A stretch of 64,000 nt of DNA from Sediminibacterium roseum (GCF_009939005.1 NZ_JAACJS010000002.1:92646-156645); one strand, 5' to 3'; counted from the first letter of the stretch, positions 8,046 through 17,471 are shown. The notes: generated by a model from the sequence alone, not told the origin. Program-made: numbers and translations.

Positions 8046-9161
8046 TTAGTTGTTCAACATCAAAGGCATCACGAGCATCAGGAGGTCTTCTCCTTCCTGT
8101 TGTTCTGTTGGTTTGATAAGGCCGGCTTTGGTGGAGGTTGACAATTCTATGCGAACATCATCCGTATCTGCGGCATTGAGCATTTCGATGAGAAATTTGG
8201 CATTGAATGCGATCTGCAGATCCTGCCCGTCGTACTGGCAATTCATGCGCTCATTACCTTCAAAGCTGAAATCAACATCCTGCGCAGCCATCTGCAATTC
8301 GCTGCCGGTAATATTGAGTGCCACCTGGTTGGTGCTCTTGTTGGAGAACACGTTCACACGGCGGAGCGCATTCTGGAAATCGCCTTTGTTTACGATAAGT
8401 GCGTATGGATTGTCTGCCGGAATTACCACTTTGTAATCCGGGAAACGCGCATCGATCAACCGGCAGATCATCTGTGTTGATCCATGATTTACGAAAAGAT
8501 GGTTGCTGTTGTAGCTAACCGTAAGCTCATCATCGTTATCGGGCAAAGCGTTCTTCAACAGGTTCAATGGTTTTTTGGGAACGATGAACGAATCTGTTTT
8601 TGAAGCCTTGGTATCTGTTCTCTTGTATCGTACCAGGCGGTGCGCATCCGTTGCTACAAACTGAACGCCGTCTTTGGTAAGTTCGAAAAATACACCCGTC
8701 ATGGCCGGACGAAGATCGTCGCTGCTCACGGCAAACAGGGTTTTGTTGATGGCGGTAAGCAAAGCGCTGCTGGTCATGGTAAAACCGGTGGTATCATCCG
8801 CCGCCGGCTCCTTCGGGAAGTTGTCTGGGTTTTCGCCCATCACTTTATACTTACCATTGTCGCTGGTGATCTCTACCGCAAAATTTTTGTCAATATTGAA
8901 AGTAAGCGGCTGGTCGGCGATATTCTTCAGAGAATCCATAAGGATCTTGGCCGGGATACACACTTTGCCATTGGTCTTGCTTTCCACATCCATCTGAACG
9001 CGCATTACCGTTTCCAGGTCGGTAGCTACCACGTTGAGTTTTTTGTCGTTGATCTCAAATAAAAAGTCCTCGAGTATCGGTAAAACCGTGTTCGCATTGA
9101 TCACACCGCTGATCTGCTGCAGGTGTTTTAAGAGGGAAGAGGACGAAACAATAAATTTCAT
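8046..9161 (-). CDS. dnaN: DNA polymerase III beta subunit (sliding clamp)
   Basis: 371 residues, the normal clamp length, with three repeated clamp domains. Seen: the N-terminus MKFIVSSSSLLKHLQQISGVI, VLPILEDFLFEI, the central DARFPDYKVVIP motif, and the C-terminal end with LMLVMPLML, which forms the clamp's partner-binding pocket edge in the family. It loads onto DNA and tethers polymerase III. It stands alone here, without dnaA or recF next to it, which is normal in Bacteroidota. A promoter and an inverted repeat lie immediately upstream (9172-9192) and a terminator follows. Confidence 0.98.
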   Translation of the reverse strand: MKFIVSSSSLLKHLQQISGVINANTVLPILEDFLFEINDKKLNVVATDLETVMRVQMDVESKTNGKVCIPAKILMDSLKNIADQPLTFNIDKNFAVEITSDNGKYKVMGENPDNFPKEPAADDTTGFTMTSSALLTAINKTLFAVSSDDLRPAMTGVFFELTKDGVQFVATDAHRLVRYKRTDTKASKTDSFIVPKKPLNLLKNALPDNDDELTVSYNSNHLFVNHGSTQMICRLIDARFPDYKVVIPADNPYALIVNKGDFQNALRRVNVFSNKSTNQVALNITGSELQMAAQDVDFSFEGNERMNCQYDGQDLQIAFNAKFLIEMLNAADTDDVRIELSTSTKAGLIKPTEQQEGEDLLMLVMPLMLNN

Positions 9162-9171
9162 TCTACAGAAT

Positions 9172-9192
9172 TTAGGTTCGCAACAAACCTAA
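9172..9192 (-). promoter_or_regulatory. dnaN promoter with overlapping inverted repeat
   Basis: TAGGTTTG on the minus strand (9184-9191) fits the -7 consensus exactly and sits about 23 nt before the dnaN ATG. It is embedded in the inverted repeat TTAGGTT-N7-AACCTAA (9172-9178 and 9186-9192), so a protein bound here would block or modulate initiation. A TTATTCACA at 9232-9240 matches a relaxed DnaA box (TTATNCACA). Confidence 0.5.
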
Positions 9193-9310
9193 CGCAAAAT
9201 GGTTAAAATTCCCGGGGAGAAATCAGGGTTGTTATTCACATTTACCTGGATGCGAGCTTTGGGATGGTTCCGGTAAAACCCCGTGACGCATGGCTCACGG
9301 CGGGCGGCTG

Positions 9311-9715
9311 CTACAGGGCTTCCATCAACTCCTGGTACTTGCTCCTGTTCACGGGTTTCACCAGGTAATCGCTTACGGCTTTGTAGGAGCGCGATTTCTG
9401 CATGTCGCTGCTGTTTACCGAGGAACTTACCATGTAGATCAGGATGTTTTTGGGCAGGCGGCTGTACAGCTTGTTGAATTCGTCCAGGAAGGCCCATCCA
9501 TCCATGATGGGCATGTTGATGTCGAGAAAGATCACATCCGGCAGGGTCTCTGCCGAGAAATTGGACGGGTGGCTCAGGAAATTGATGGCATCGCTCCCGT
9601 TGTAGAACGACTGGATCTCCTTGGTGAGCCCGGTGGCTTCGAGGATCACGCGCGCGGTGTATTGATAGATGTTGTCGTCATCTATCAGGCATACGATGTG
9701 CTTCGCGTGTGGCAT
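9311..9715 (-). CDS. Single-domain response regulator (receiver only)
   Basis: 134 residues forming one CheY-like receiver domain. Seen: acidic pocket at D12-D14 (CLIDDDN), phosphoacceptor D65 in VIFLDINMPIMDG, switch serine/threonine region in MVSSSVNS, and K120 in DYLVKPVN. No output domain, so it must act by protein contact, as in phosphorelays or motility and adaptation systems. No histidine kinase lies next to it. It is divergent from recX, sharing an 81-nt intergenic region, and its stop is 149 nt from dnaN. Confidence 0.92.
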   Translation of the reverse strand: MPHAKHIVCLIDDDNIYQYTARVILEATGLTKEIQSFYNGSDAINFLSHPSNFSAETLPDVIFLDINMPIMDGWAFLDEFNKLYSRLPKNILIYMVSSSVNSSDMQKSRSYKAVSDYLVKPVNRSKYQELMEAL

Positions 9716-9796
9716 GTTTTAAAAATATATTGTTACTTTAAAGAGGATAGTGGAAGAAACCGGGGACCTTTGTAAATATAAACTATTATCAAATAA

Positions 9797-10285
9797 GTGA
9801 CAACACTCAAAAAGAACCTTACACCGTTGCTGGCCTATCCTAAAATCAAGCATTACTGCGGGTACAGTGAGCGCTGTCATTACGAGGTGAGGGAGAAACT
9901 GTTTGGCATGGGTTTGGTAAAAAAAGACGTGGAGATCCTGCTCTCAAGGCTCATCGAAGAAGATTACCTGAACGAAGAACGGTTTGCGGTGTTGTTTGCC
10001 GGCGGACATTTCAGGCAGAAAAAATGGGGCAGAACGAAGATCATTCATGCTTTGCGGCAAAAAAGGGTGAGCGAGCCCAATATAAAACGGGCCATGAAGG
10101 AGATAGCGGAAGAAGATTATCTGGCAACCCTCCGCAAGCTCGCCGACACCAAATGGAAAAGCCTGAAAGGCGAACAATACATCACCCGCGAAGCAAAAAC
10201 AATGGCGTTCCTTATGCAACGCGGGTTTGAGAGCCCGGCCATACGGCAGGTGCTGGCGGTGATAAGGGCAGGAAATAAAGAATAA
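9797..10285 (+). CDS. recX: Regulatory protein RecX
   Basis: 162 residues of three-helix repeats typical for RecX, which caps RecA filaments and inhibits RecA. Seen: YCGYSERCHYEVREKLFGMGL with the conserved R(C)H/EV-KL pattern, LIEEDYLNEERFA, and the FRQKKWGRTKIIHALRQKRV segment. The start is GTG at 9797; there is no better ATG upstream, and the protein then begins TTLKKNLTPLLAY. recA itself is not in the window. It is followed after 24 nt by the LpxR-like gene on the same strand. Confidence 0.92.
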   Translation: MTTLKKNLTPLLAYPKIKHYCGYSERCHYEVREKLFGMGLVKKDVEILLSRLIEEDYLNEERFAVLFAGGHFRQKKWGRTKIIHALRQKRVSEPNIKRAMKEIAEEDYLATLRKLADTKWKSLKGEQYITREAKTMAFLMQRGFESPAIRQVLAVIRAGNKE

Positions 10286-10309
10286 TCAGTAATATCGGAA
10301 GACGAAAGC

Positions 10310-11263
10310 ATGCGCAGATTTTTTTTGATACCGCTATTGGCCACATTGCTCCTCAATACAACATCCGCTCAAACAGGAGAGCAGAAAGTGTATTCGAGAG
10401 AATTCTCTTTCACCACGGAGAACGATGCCTACCTTTTCCGTAAAAACGACGCGTATTATACGAACGGATTTTTTTTCGCACTCAAAACAGCAAAAGAAAG
10501 GAAGGGACGTAAAATGACCAGGGACTGGTCGCTGGTGCAGAAGATCTTTACACCGCTGATCAGGAAAACAGCGGGGCCGGCAGACATAGACCGCCCGTAT
10601 TGCGGTTATCTTTCCCTTACCTTTTCAGAAACGTTTTTCGCCACGGGCAGCGATGATGTGTTGCGGTACCATGCCGGCATAGGCCAGGTAGGCCGCGCCT
10701 CTTTTGGCGAAACCGTACAGAACGGTTACCACGACCTGCTCGATTATGCCCGTTTTCAAGGATGGAAATACCAGGTACAAAACGCAATTGGCCTTGACCT
10801 GGGTATCATGTATGCGCATACATTGCTGCAAGACAGCAGCCTGGTAAAACTGGTGCCTGTTCTCCAGGCAAACCTGGGTATGAATTATACCAATGCGAAT
10901 CTCGGCGCCTATCTATGCATTGGCGCTTTTGAACAAAACAAGAACAGCACGCTATGGGGAGCGGGTGTGCAGGCACGGCAAACGGATACGCGCAGGAAAC
11001 ACGAGTTGTTTTTTTATGCGTACCCGCAATTCATCCTGCAGGGATACAATTCAACCGTACAGGGTGGTTTGTTCAGCAAGGGCAGCGGCGCTGCGGTATT
11101 GAGGGATCCGGAGCGGATCATGTTACAGTATTGCCTTGGAGTGGTGTATTCAGAGGGTCGTTGGGCCACCAATGTTTCCTTTGTGCACCAGTCGGAAGAA
11201 ACGGTTACCCAAACCAAGCCGCAGCAATATGCTTCGGTGATGGTGAGTTACAGGTTTCATTAA
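10310..11263 (+). CDS. LpxR-like lipid A 3'-O-deacylase (DUF2219), outer-membrane barrel
   Basis: 317 residues with a signal peptide ending near TTSAQ and a predicted 12-strand barrel. Family LpxR enzymes remove the 3'-acyloxyacyl chain of lipid A in the outer membrane, using a Ca2+ site and a catalytic Asn/Asp/Thr/His set. Seen: N-terminal TENDAYLF, YYTNGFFF with the conserved Thr, and the GQVGRASFGETVQNGYHDLL stretch in which the His matches the catalytic His of the family. Ends in VSYRFH, a typical barrel end. It starts 24 nt after recX. Together with the kdnB/kdsB genes this points to remodelling of the inner LPS, but activity is inferred. Confidence 0.82.
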   Translation: MRRFFLIPLLATLLLNTTSAQTGEQKVYSREFSFTTENDAYLFRKNDAYYTNGFFFALKTAKERKGRKMTRDWSLVQKIFTPLIRKTAGPADIDRPYCGYLSLTFSETFFATGSDDVLRYHAGIGQVGRASFGETVQNGYHDLLDYARFQGWKYQVQNAIGLDLGIMYAHTLLQDSSLVKLVPVLQANLGMNYTNANLGAYLCIGAFEQNKNSTLWGAGVQARQTDTRRKHELFFYAYPQFILQGYNSTVQGGLFSKGSGAAVLRDPERIMLQYCLGVVYSEGRWATNVSFVHQSEETVTQTKPQQYASVMVSYRFH

Positions 11264-11366
11264 TGCCCCGCTTCGGCGCATGCGTTTTTATCGCTTACTT
11301 TGCGCCATAACCATAACCAATGGCCCGCAGCCATCGTTTTCGCAAGAACGAATTACCACCAGCCAC

Positions 11367-12167
11367 ATGTCTACACTTACTTTTACCATCATACAAACCC
11401 AATTACACTGGGAAAACAGGTCTGCCAACCTTGCGATGCTCAAAGAGAAGATCATGGGCATCAAAGAAAGAACGGAAATAGTTGTATTGCCCGAAATGTT
11501 CACCACCGGCTTCAGCATGCGGCCCGCCGGTCTCGCCGAACAAATGGACGGCGAAACGGTACAATGGATGAAAGACATCGCGGCAGCAAAAAAAATAATC
11601 CTTACCGGCAGCATTATCGTTTCGGAAAACGGGAACTATTACAACCGGCTTCTCTGGGTGCTGCCCGATGGAAAGACCGGCGTTTACGATAAGCGCCACC
11701 GCTTTGCTTTTGCAGGAGAGGACAAGGAATACACAGCAGGCAATAAACGCCTGATCGCGCAGGTTAAGGGATGGAAGATCAACCTGATGATCTGTTACGA
11801 CCTGCGTTTTCCCGTTTGGGCAAGACAACAACCGGGCGAACAGCCCGAGTACGATGTGCTGCTCTACGTTGCCAACTGGCCGCAGCGAAGGGCGCATGCC
11901 TGGAAAACATTGCTCACCGCACGTGCCATCGAGAACCAGTGTTTTGCAATAGGCGTGAACCGCGTTGGCAACGATGGCAACAACATTGAATACAGCGGCG
12001 AAAGCATGGTGGTTGACCCATTGGGAGAAGTATTGTATCAGAAGGAAAACGATGAAGACATCTTTACCATCACACTTGAAAAAGAAACGATAGAGCAGGT
12101 GCGCACAAAATTTCCTTTCTGGAAAGATGCGGATCATTTTAAAATCATTCCGGGCGATGAACACTAG
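11367..12167 (+). CDS. Carbon-nitrogen hydrolase, omega-amidase (YafV/Nit2)-like
   Basis: 266 residues of the nitrilase superfamily. The catalytic Glu is in VVLPEMFTTGF, Lys in VYDKRHRFAFAGE, and Cys in LMICYDLRFPVWAR. The combination of PEMFTTGFSM and CYDLRFP is that of bacterial omega-amidases, which hydrolyse alpha-ketoglutaramate and alpha-ketosuccinamate, closing the methionine/glutamine transaminase cycle. ATG 11367 (MSTLTFTIIQTQ) fits the family start; 29 in-frame codons upstream are ignored. Its end overlaps the start of nagA by 11 nt, so the two are translated together. Confidence 0.87.
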   Translation: MSTLTFTIIQTQLHWENRSANLAMLKEKIMGIKERTEIVVLPEMFTTGFSMRPAGLAEQMDGETVQWMKDIAAAKKIILTGSIIVSENGNYYNRLLWVLPDGKTGVYDKRHRFAFAGEDKEYTAGNKRLIAQVKGWKINLMICYDLRFPVWARQQPGEQPEYDVLLYVANWPQRRAHAWKTLLTARAIENQCFAIGVNRVGNDGNNIEYSGESMVVDPLGEVLYQKENDEDIFTITLEKETIEQVRTKFPFWKDADHFKIIPGDEH

Positions 12168-13260
12168 CGAAACCAGGTTTTACAAGGCAGAAAAAATATT
12201 TACCGGTAACGAATGGCTCTACGGTAAAGCGATCGCCGTTGCCGGCGGAAAGATAGCCGGCATCGTAGAAGCAGCTGTGGTAAAAGAAGGCCCCTGCAAA
12301 GAAAGCCACATCATTGCACCCGCATTTATTGATGTACAGATCTACGGGGCGTACGGAAAACTGGTTTCGGTTTATCCCGAAGCGGCATCCTTGCATTTGT
12401 TGTATGACTATTGCAGCAAAGGCGGCGCCTCTCATTTTCAACCAACGGCGGCCACCAACTCGCACGAAGTTTTTTACAGGTGCATTGATGCGGTAAAACA
12501 ATACTGGAGCGAAGGTGGCAAAGGCTGCCTGGGGCTGCACATAGAAGGCCCATGGATACACCCGGCAAAAAAAGGCGCGCACATAGAATCATTCATTCAC
12601 CCGCCCACCGTTGAAGAGGCGCGGGCACTGCTCGAGTACGGGGCAGGTGTGATCACCATGATCACACTCGCACCAGAGGTATGTAGTAAAGAAGTTATTG
12701 AATTGATACGTTCCTATGGCGTGATCATTTCTGCCGGGCACAGCAATGCCACCTATTCAGAAGCCACCACCGCATTCAATGAAGGCATTGAAACGGCTAC
12801 GCACCTGTACAATGCCATGAGCGCATTCCAGCATCGAGCGCCGGGTATGGTGGGCGCGATCTTTGATCACCCCAAAGCAATGACGAGTATTGTGCCCGAT
12901 GGCTACCACGTCGATTTTCCTGCCGTTCGCATCGCAAAAAAAATATTGAACGAGCGCCTTTTTGCCATCACCGACGCAGTAACCGAAACAGACAGTGGCC
13001 CATACCCGCATTACCTTGCCGGCGACAAATACGAAGCGGGCGGAATACTCAGCGGCTCTGCATTAACAATGGCAAAATGTGTACGCAACCTGGTGAACCA
13101 TGTTGGCATTGAATTGGGCGAAGCATTGAAAATGGCAAGCCTCTATCCCGCACAGGTTATGAAGAAAGACGATGCGATAGGAACAATTACAGAGGGAGCA
13201 TCCGCAAACCTGGTGATGCTGAACGAAGGGCTTGAAGTTACGGGGCTCGTTACCAACTAA
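12157..13260 (+). CDS. nagA: N-acetylglucosamine-6-phosphate deacetylase
   Basis: 367 residues of the amidohydrolase superfamily, converting GlcNAc-6-P to GlcN-6-P in amino-sugar recycling. Seen: the substrate and metal residues in LHIEGPWIHPAKKGAH, the metal His in SAGHSNATYSEA and THLYNAMSAF, and the catalytic Asp in FAITDAVTET. The start at ATG 12157 (MNTSETRFYKAEKIF) overlaps the end of the omega-amidase gene by 11 nt, indicating coupled translation. nagB is not in the window. It converges on the next gene with only 18 nt between stops. Confidence 0.93.
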   Translation: MNTSETRFYKAEKIFTGNEWLYGKAIAVAGGKIAGIVEAAVVKEGPCKESHIIAPAFIDVQIYGAYGKLVSVYPEAASLHLLYDYCSKGGASHFQPTAATNSHEVFYRCIDAVKQYWSEGGKGCLGLHIEGPWIHPAKKGAHIESFIHPPTVEEARALLEYGAGVITMITLAPEVCSKEVIELIRSYGVIISAGHSNATYSEATTAFNEGIETATHLYNAMSAFQHRAPGMVGAIFDHPKAMTSIVPDGYHVDFPAVRIAKKILNERLFAITDAVTETDSGPYPHYLAGDKYEAGGILSGSALTMAKCVRNLVNHVGIELGEALKMASLYPAQVMKKDDAIGTITEGASANLVMLNEGLEVTGLVTN

Positions 13261-13278
13261 TGCTTACCGGAACAGCAG

Positions 13279-13998
13279 CTATTCGTTCGCGGCCTTTTTT
13301 GCTTTTCTGCCGTTCTTGATATCTGCAAAAATTTTGTCGAGGAAGATGGCGGTACCAATGCTCCAGTACCAGCCGTCGAAATTGTATTTCAGGTCGCTCT
13401 CAAAAACGGCCTTGCGGAGCCCGATCATGCCGTTGAGGCCCATGTAGGTGAGAAAATGCAGGTGCCTGATATCAGGGATGATAAAATTTACCGAGTAGCC
13501 CATACCCGCCGGAATAAAAACCTGCTTTTCTGTTTTGGTCAAAAAACGCCCGCGGATCTTGTTCGTGGAATCGAGCACCGCTTTTCCGTATCCGAGTTCA
13601 AACACCATGCTCATCTCCCAACGTTTTCTCCTGAAGAGATAGGGTTCATAATAGATGGTACCGAAGTATAAGCTCTTTTTTAACTGGTTGAACGGGATCC
13701 CATCGGCATCTACACGAATGCCCGATGTTTCCTGTTGCAGGAAATAGCCGCCGATACCGGTTTTGAACTTATCGTTCACCAAAACACCCACACGGTAACC
13801 CCATATGTTCACACCACCACCGCCGATGAATGAAAAGCGCTGGTCGAAATCTGTAGTGGGTTTTAAAACGAGTCTCTTTTTTACAACAGAATCGGTTTTC
13901 TGTAAACCGCTATCGGCGGTTTGAGGGAACGCATGTGCACAAACGAATGCGGCCAGCAAACAGGCAACCATCCGTATTTGTGTTTTTGCAGTTAACAT
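13279..13998 (-). CDS. Exported beta-rich protein of unknown function
   Basis: 239 residues. A signal peptide ends near HAFPQ, followed by alternating beta-strand pattern with glycine-rich turns (FSFIGGGGVNIWGYRVGVLVNDKFKTGIGGYF), ending in an amphipathic C-terminus with a lysine/alanine tail. This is the profile of a small outer-membrane barrel. I recognise no specific family. Start: ATG 13998; a GTG two codons upstream is possible. It converges on nagA and lies 101 nt downstream of the S41 gene on the opposite-facing side of no shared promoter. Confidence 0.72.
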   Translation of the reverse strand: MLTAKTQIRMVACLLAAFVCAHAFPQTADSGLQKTDSVVKKRLVLKPTTDFDQRFSFIGGGGVNIWGYRVGVLVNDKFKTGIGGYFLQQETSGIRVDADGIPFNQLKKSLYFGTIYYEPYLFRRKRWEMSMVFELGYGKAVLDSTNKIRGRFLTKTEKQVFIPAGMGYSVNFIIPDIRHLHFLTYMGLNGMIGLRKAVFESDLKYNFDGWYWSIGTAIFLDKIFADIKNGRKAKKAANE

Positions 13999-14099
13999 GA
14001 ACACTGCAAAACTAAACCTTCTGCGCTTTAGGAAATATTAATAATCGCTGAACTGGTTGAATGGATCGCCGGACAAGGATCGCTTCATCCCCCTCCGGC

Positions 14100-15578
14100 C
14101 TATAACTTACCGTTCCTGATCAGCTCATGTATGGTAAACAGTTTCACATCCGTTCCATTCCTGATTGCCTGTACCGAAGGCGGGATCGGAAGATCGGGAA
14201 TAATGCCCCTGCCTTTCGGCCTTGAGGCATCCATCACCAAACGGTACATGGGCAAACTGATGCGGATCTTTGAATTGGGTAATGTGATCGTTGGAAGGTA
14301 CATCGCCGAATTTCCATAATAACCACCTCCACTTTCTTCCCCGGCAACGGTCGTGTTTTTTTGTCCCTTCAGGTTGGCGACAAACATGGTGGTTGCAGAA
14401 AAACTGTAGCCGCCCTGTAACAGCGTGAGTTGCCCATCGAAGTGATACTTCTTTTTCGGCTCAAACAGTTTCCGTTCGTAGCGCCGGTAATGGACCAGGC
14501 CGTCTTCCATTTTACGAGAGCCAAAATTCATCGCGAGCCAGTATTGCAATGTTGGGTGTATGTATTTATGGTATTTGAATTTTCGGCTAATGGCAAATAC
14601 ACTGTCGCCTACTTTAAAGGGATGATCACTCAGGTATTTTGTAAGTAAAATGCTCGTGGAAACATCGCCGCCGCCGTTCTCCCGCAGATCGAGCACCACG
14701 TGCTCAATTTTTTGTTCTTTGATCTTCCTGAACGATTGCCGGAAAAAAGTGCGCAGCCGCCCGCTCGAAAAAGTTGTTAGCCGGATGATGGCCGTGCTCA
14801 ATGCGGTATCGATCACCATCACTCTTTTTGCAAGCAACTGTGCACGGCGGATCTCACGGCGTGTTGGTTTTTTGAAGGGAACGGTGATGGTGCCCGGTTT
14901 TGCGCGTTTCGATGTATCGGCAACGGGCCTGAAATTTTTCAATACCGCCATCGCCTCCTTCCCTGTTGAATCGATGTAGGAAACGCGGTAGCTGCTGTCG
15001 AGCCCAAAGATGTTTTTGTACCAGACCGGGAAATTACCACTCAGTACCTGGCTCTTGTAATTGAACGCATTGCCATCAGAAGAAATGAACTGGAAAATAG
15101 AATCGAGGATCTGTTGGTTGCTTCTTCCATTGATGCCGGTGATGATGGTACCGCGTTTGAAAATGGAATCTTTCTGGAACAGGTTGCCGATTACCACCAA
15201 ACTGTCCTCCCATGTTTTCAGGTACAATGGAAAAGAAGGAAAGCGGTATTGCGTTGCTGGAAATTTTTTGGAAGGTAAAACGGTTGTGTGCCCGCAGCGG
15301 ATCCGGCTCACCACCCAGGCCACGCGGTTCCTGAACTCAACCTCGTTCATCGAATCGCTGATGCTGTTGATGCCCTGGCTGAAATAAAGATCCATACTGT
15401 CTTTGGGCGTGTACCAATACAAACTTGGGTGGTTGGCCTCCAGTATTTTCTGAAACAAAACAAAATCGCTCTTCAGCGCGGCGGCGCTTTTTTTGGGAAG
15501 TGCGCGCAATGGTTTTTGCGTGGCGGTGCAGGCGCCGAGCAGTACAATTCCGATCGCAACAATTCCATACCGCACCAT
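14100..15578 (-). CDS. S41-family peptidase, lipoprotein
   Basis: 492 residues. A lipobox-like GIVLLGAC lies at the N-terminus, so the protein is probably a lipoprotein. A PDZ-like segment (around RGTIITGINGRSNQQILDSI) precedes the C-terminal-processing-protease fold. Seen: DLRENGGGDVSTS, and LQGGYSFSATTMFV, where the Ser of the SAT motif is the likely nucleophile, then ESGGGYYGNSAM. Family S41 proteases (CtpA-like) use a Ser/Lys dyad and trim envelope proteins. A long basic insert (around SKRAKPGT...RREIRRAQLL) separates PDZ and protease parts. thiL ends 6 nt upstream on the same strand, so they are likely in one operon. Confidence 0.85.
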   Translation of the reverse strand: MVRYGIVAIGIVLLGACTATQKPLRALPKKSAAALKSDFVLFQKILEANHPSLYWYTPKDSMDLYFSQGINSISDSMNEVEFRNRVAWVVSRIRCGHTTVLPSKKFPATQYRFPSFPLYLKTWEDSLVVIGNLFQKDSIFKRGTIITGINGRSNQQILDSIFQFISSDGNAFNYKSQVLSGNFPVWYKNIFGLDSSYRVSYIDSTGKEAMAVLKNFRPVADTSKRAKPGTITVPFKKPTRREIRRAQLLAKRVMVIDTALSTAIIRLTTFSSGRLRTFFRQSFRKIKEQKIEHVVLDLRENGGGDVSTSILLTKYLSDHPFKVGDSVFAISRKFKYHKYIHPTLQYWLAMNFGSRKMEDGLVHYRRYERKLFEPKKKYHFDGQLTLLQGGYSFSATTMFVANLKGQKNTTVAGEESGGGYYGNSAMYLPTITLPNSKIRISLPMYRLVMDASRPKGRGIIPDLPIPPSVQAIRNGTDVKLFTIHELIRNGKL

Positions 15579-15584
15579 AAAAAA

Positions 15585-16616
15585 TTATTTCTGAAAGGCG
15601 TTCCAGCCCTGCGCTGTAATGTCAAAACGATTGCCGCCTTTGGTGAGCAGCTTGCAGCCATCGGTTATGTCTGTCATGTAACCGATCACACTGATCTCTT
15701 CATTGAGGGTGATCTTGTCGTGGTCCTCCTGTTTTAAAGTAAAGATCAATTCATAATCCTCTCCACCATTGAGCGCGCAAACGGTGGGGTCGAGGCCGAA
15801 TTTGTAGGCGGCCTTGCGGCTCGCTTCAGACACGGGTATTTTTTCTTCGTAGATCACACAACCCAGGTTGCTTTGCCTGCATAAATGCAAGACTTCGCTG
15901 CTGATGCCATCGCTCACATCCATCATTGCCGAAGGGAGGATATCGTTCTTTTCAAAGAACTCGATCATGTCTTTTCTTGCTTCGGGTTTCAACAAACGGC
16001 CAACGATGTAGTCTTCGTTCTCGAGATCCGGCTGTAGTTGCGGGTTTTCGAGGTAGATCTTTTTTTCTCTTTCCATCAGGGTGAGCCCCAGGAAGGCGCC
16101 GCCCAGGTCGCCGGTAACACAGATCAGGTCGCCTTTTGCGGCGGTGCTGCGTTTTACGATCTTGTCTGCATTGGCTTCGCCGATCGCGGTGACGGAAATG
16201 ATAAAGCCTTTGTTGGACGATGAAGTATCGCCCCCTACCAGGTCAACACCATGTTTTTCGCAGGCGATGAAAACGCCCTCGTAAAATTCATCCAGCGCCT
16301 CCAGGCTGAAACGGTTGCTGATCGCTATGCTCATCGTGATCTGCGTGGGCGTGGCATTCATTGCATAAACATCGCTCAGGTTCACCATCACGGCTTTGTA
16401 CCCGAGGTGTTTGAGCGGTGTGTACATGAGATCGAAATGGATACCTTCTATGAGCAGGTCGGTTGTAACAACTGTTTGTTTCCCGAAATGATCAAGCACC
16501 GCCGCATCATCACCAACACCCATTACTGTTGATGCGTTGTGTGTTTCGAAGTTTTTGGTAAGGTGTTCGATCAGCCCAAACTCGCCCAATTCTGCTATTT
16601 CAGTTCTTTGTTCCAT
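15585..16616 (-). CDS. thiL: Thiamine-monophosphate kinase
   Basis: 343 residues, PurM/ThiL-type ATP-binding fold. The enzyme phosphorylates thiamine monophosphate to the active diphosphate. Seen: the metal-binding VMGVGDDAAVLD near the N-terminus, TTDLLIEGIHFDL, the LSDVYAMNATP segment, VGGDTSSS, ICVTGDLGGAFLGL and GGEDYELIFTL. Length and motif order are normal. It is followed within 6 nt by the S41 peptidase gene and preceded by an inositol-phosphatase gene on the same strand 75 nt away. No thiamine riboswitch is visible upstream. Confidence 0.95.
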   Translation of the reverse strand: MEQRTEIAELGEFGLIEHLTKNFETHNASTVMGVGDDAAVLDHFGKQTVVTTDLLIEGIHFDLMYTPLKHLGYKAVMVNLSDVYAMNATPTQITMSIAISNRFSLEALDEFYEGVFIACEKHGVDLVGGDTSSSNKGFIISVTAIGEANADKIVKRSTAAKGDLICVTGDLGGAFLGLTLMEREKKIYLENPQLQPDLENEDYIVGRLLKPEARKDMIEFFEKNDILPSAMMDVSDGISSEVLHLCRQSNLGCVIYEEKIPVSEASRKAAYKFGLDPTVCALNGGEDYELIFTLKQEDHDKITLNEEISVIGYMTDITDGCKLLTKGGNRFDITAQGWNAFQK

Positions 16617-16691
16617 TATATACAGTTTTCGGAATACAACTACGGGTTACGAAGTACGATTTATTTTTTTGACCGGGGCCGCTTTTCCTGC

Positions 16692-17471
16692 TCACAGCTC
16701 CCCGCCATTGACCACCTTAACCAGCTCATCGTGGATCTTTCCATTGGTTGCGATGATGTGTGGCTGGTACGGCGAATAATGATCGCCTTTGAAATCCGTT
16801 ACTTTTCCACCCGCTTCTTCTACAATAAGGAAGCCTGCCGCACTGTCCCATGCCTGCAGTTTGTGCTCGTAAAAACCATCGAACCTGCCTGCGGCAACCC
16901 AGCAGAGGTCTATCGCCGCGCTGCCGAGCCTTCTCACCGGAACGCCTTTGCGGATGAGCTTCTCGAATACCTGCAGGGGCCCGTTTGGCGCGTCGAGGTA
17001 AGTGTAGGGAAAACCGGTAACCAGGCAGCTTTTGATCAGTTCTGTTTCATCGCTCACCTGTATCTTTTTATCGTTCAGTGTTGCGCCAAAGCCTTTCTGG
17101 GCAAAGAACAATTCATTCAGGAACGGGTTGTACACCGCGCCCAGGATCATCTGCCCATCGTGTTCCAAGCCAATGCTTACACAACAGATGGGAATGCCGT
17201 TTGCAAAATTCACGGTTCCGTCTATCGGGTCGATGATCCATTTGTACGAAGAATCCATCACGATCTCACCCGTTTCCTCGCTCAATATATAATGATCGGG
17301 ATGCTCGCGTTGTATCACTTCAAAAATCGCTTTTTCTGCGGCGTGGTCGGCTTCTGTAACGAGATTGTTGATGCCTTCCTTGTTCGAGATCTTGAATTCA
17401 CCATTGAAAAACCGGCTCAGTTCGGCCGCGCCGGCTTCCGAGGCTTTGAGTAGCGTTTGTTTTAACATCAT
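16692..17471 (-). CDS. Inositol monophosphatase family protein
   Basis: 259 residues. The metal-binding and catalytic motifs are intact: SEETGE, WIIDPIDGTVNFANG and the later AWDSAAGFLIVEEAGG. The family hydrolyses inositol-1-phosphate or related phosphate monoesters (SuhB, HisN or CysQ-like members exist); the exact substrate cannot be read here. The start may be either of two adjacent ATG codons at 17471 or 17468. It lies upstream of thiL on the same strand and is divergent from the GT2 gene. Confidence 0.9.
   Translation of the reverse strand: MMLKQTLLKASEAGAAELSRFFNGEFKISNKEGINNLVTEADHAAEKAIFEVIQREHPDHYILSEETGEIVMDSSYKWIIDPIDGTVNFANGIPICCVSIGLEHDGQMILGAVYNPFLNELFFAQKGFGATLNDKKIQVSDETELIKSCLVTGFPYTYLDAPNGPLQVFEKLIRKGVPVRRLGSAAIDLCWVAAGRFDGFYEHKLQAWDSAAGFLIVEEAGGKVTDFKGDHYSPYQPHIIATNGKIHDELVKVVNGGEL

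Noticed and set aside
9232..9240. TTATTCACA as part of an origin of replication
   Set aside because: A single DnaA-like box without AT-rich unwinding region or dnaA neighbour is not enough.
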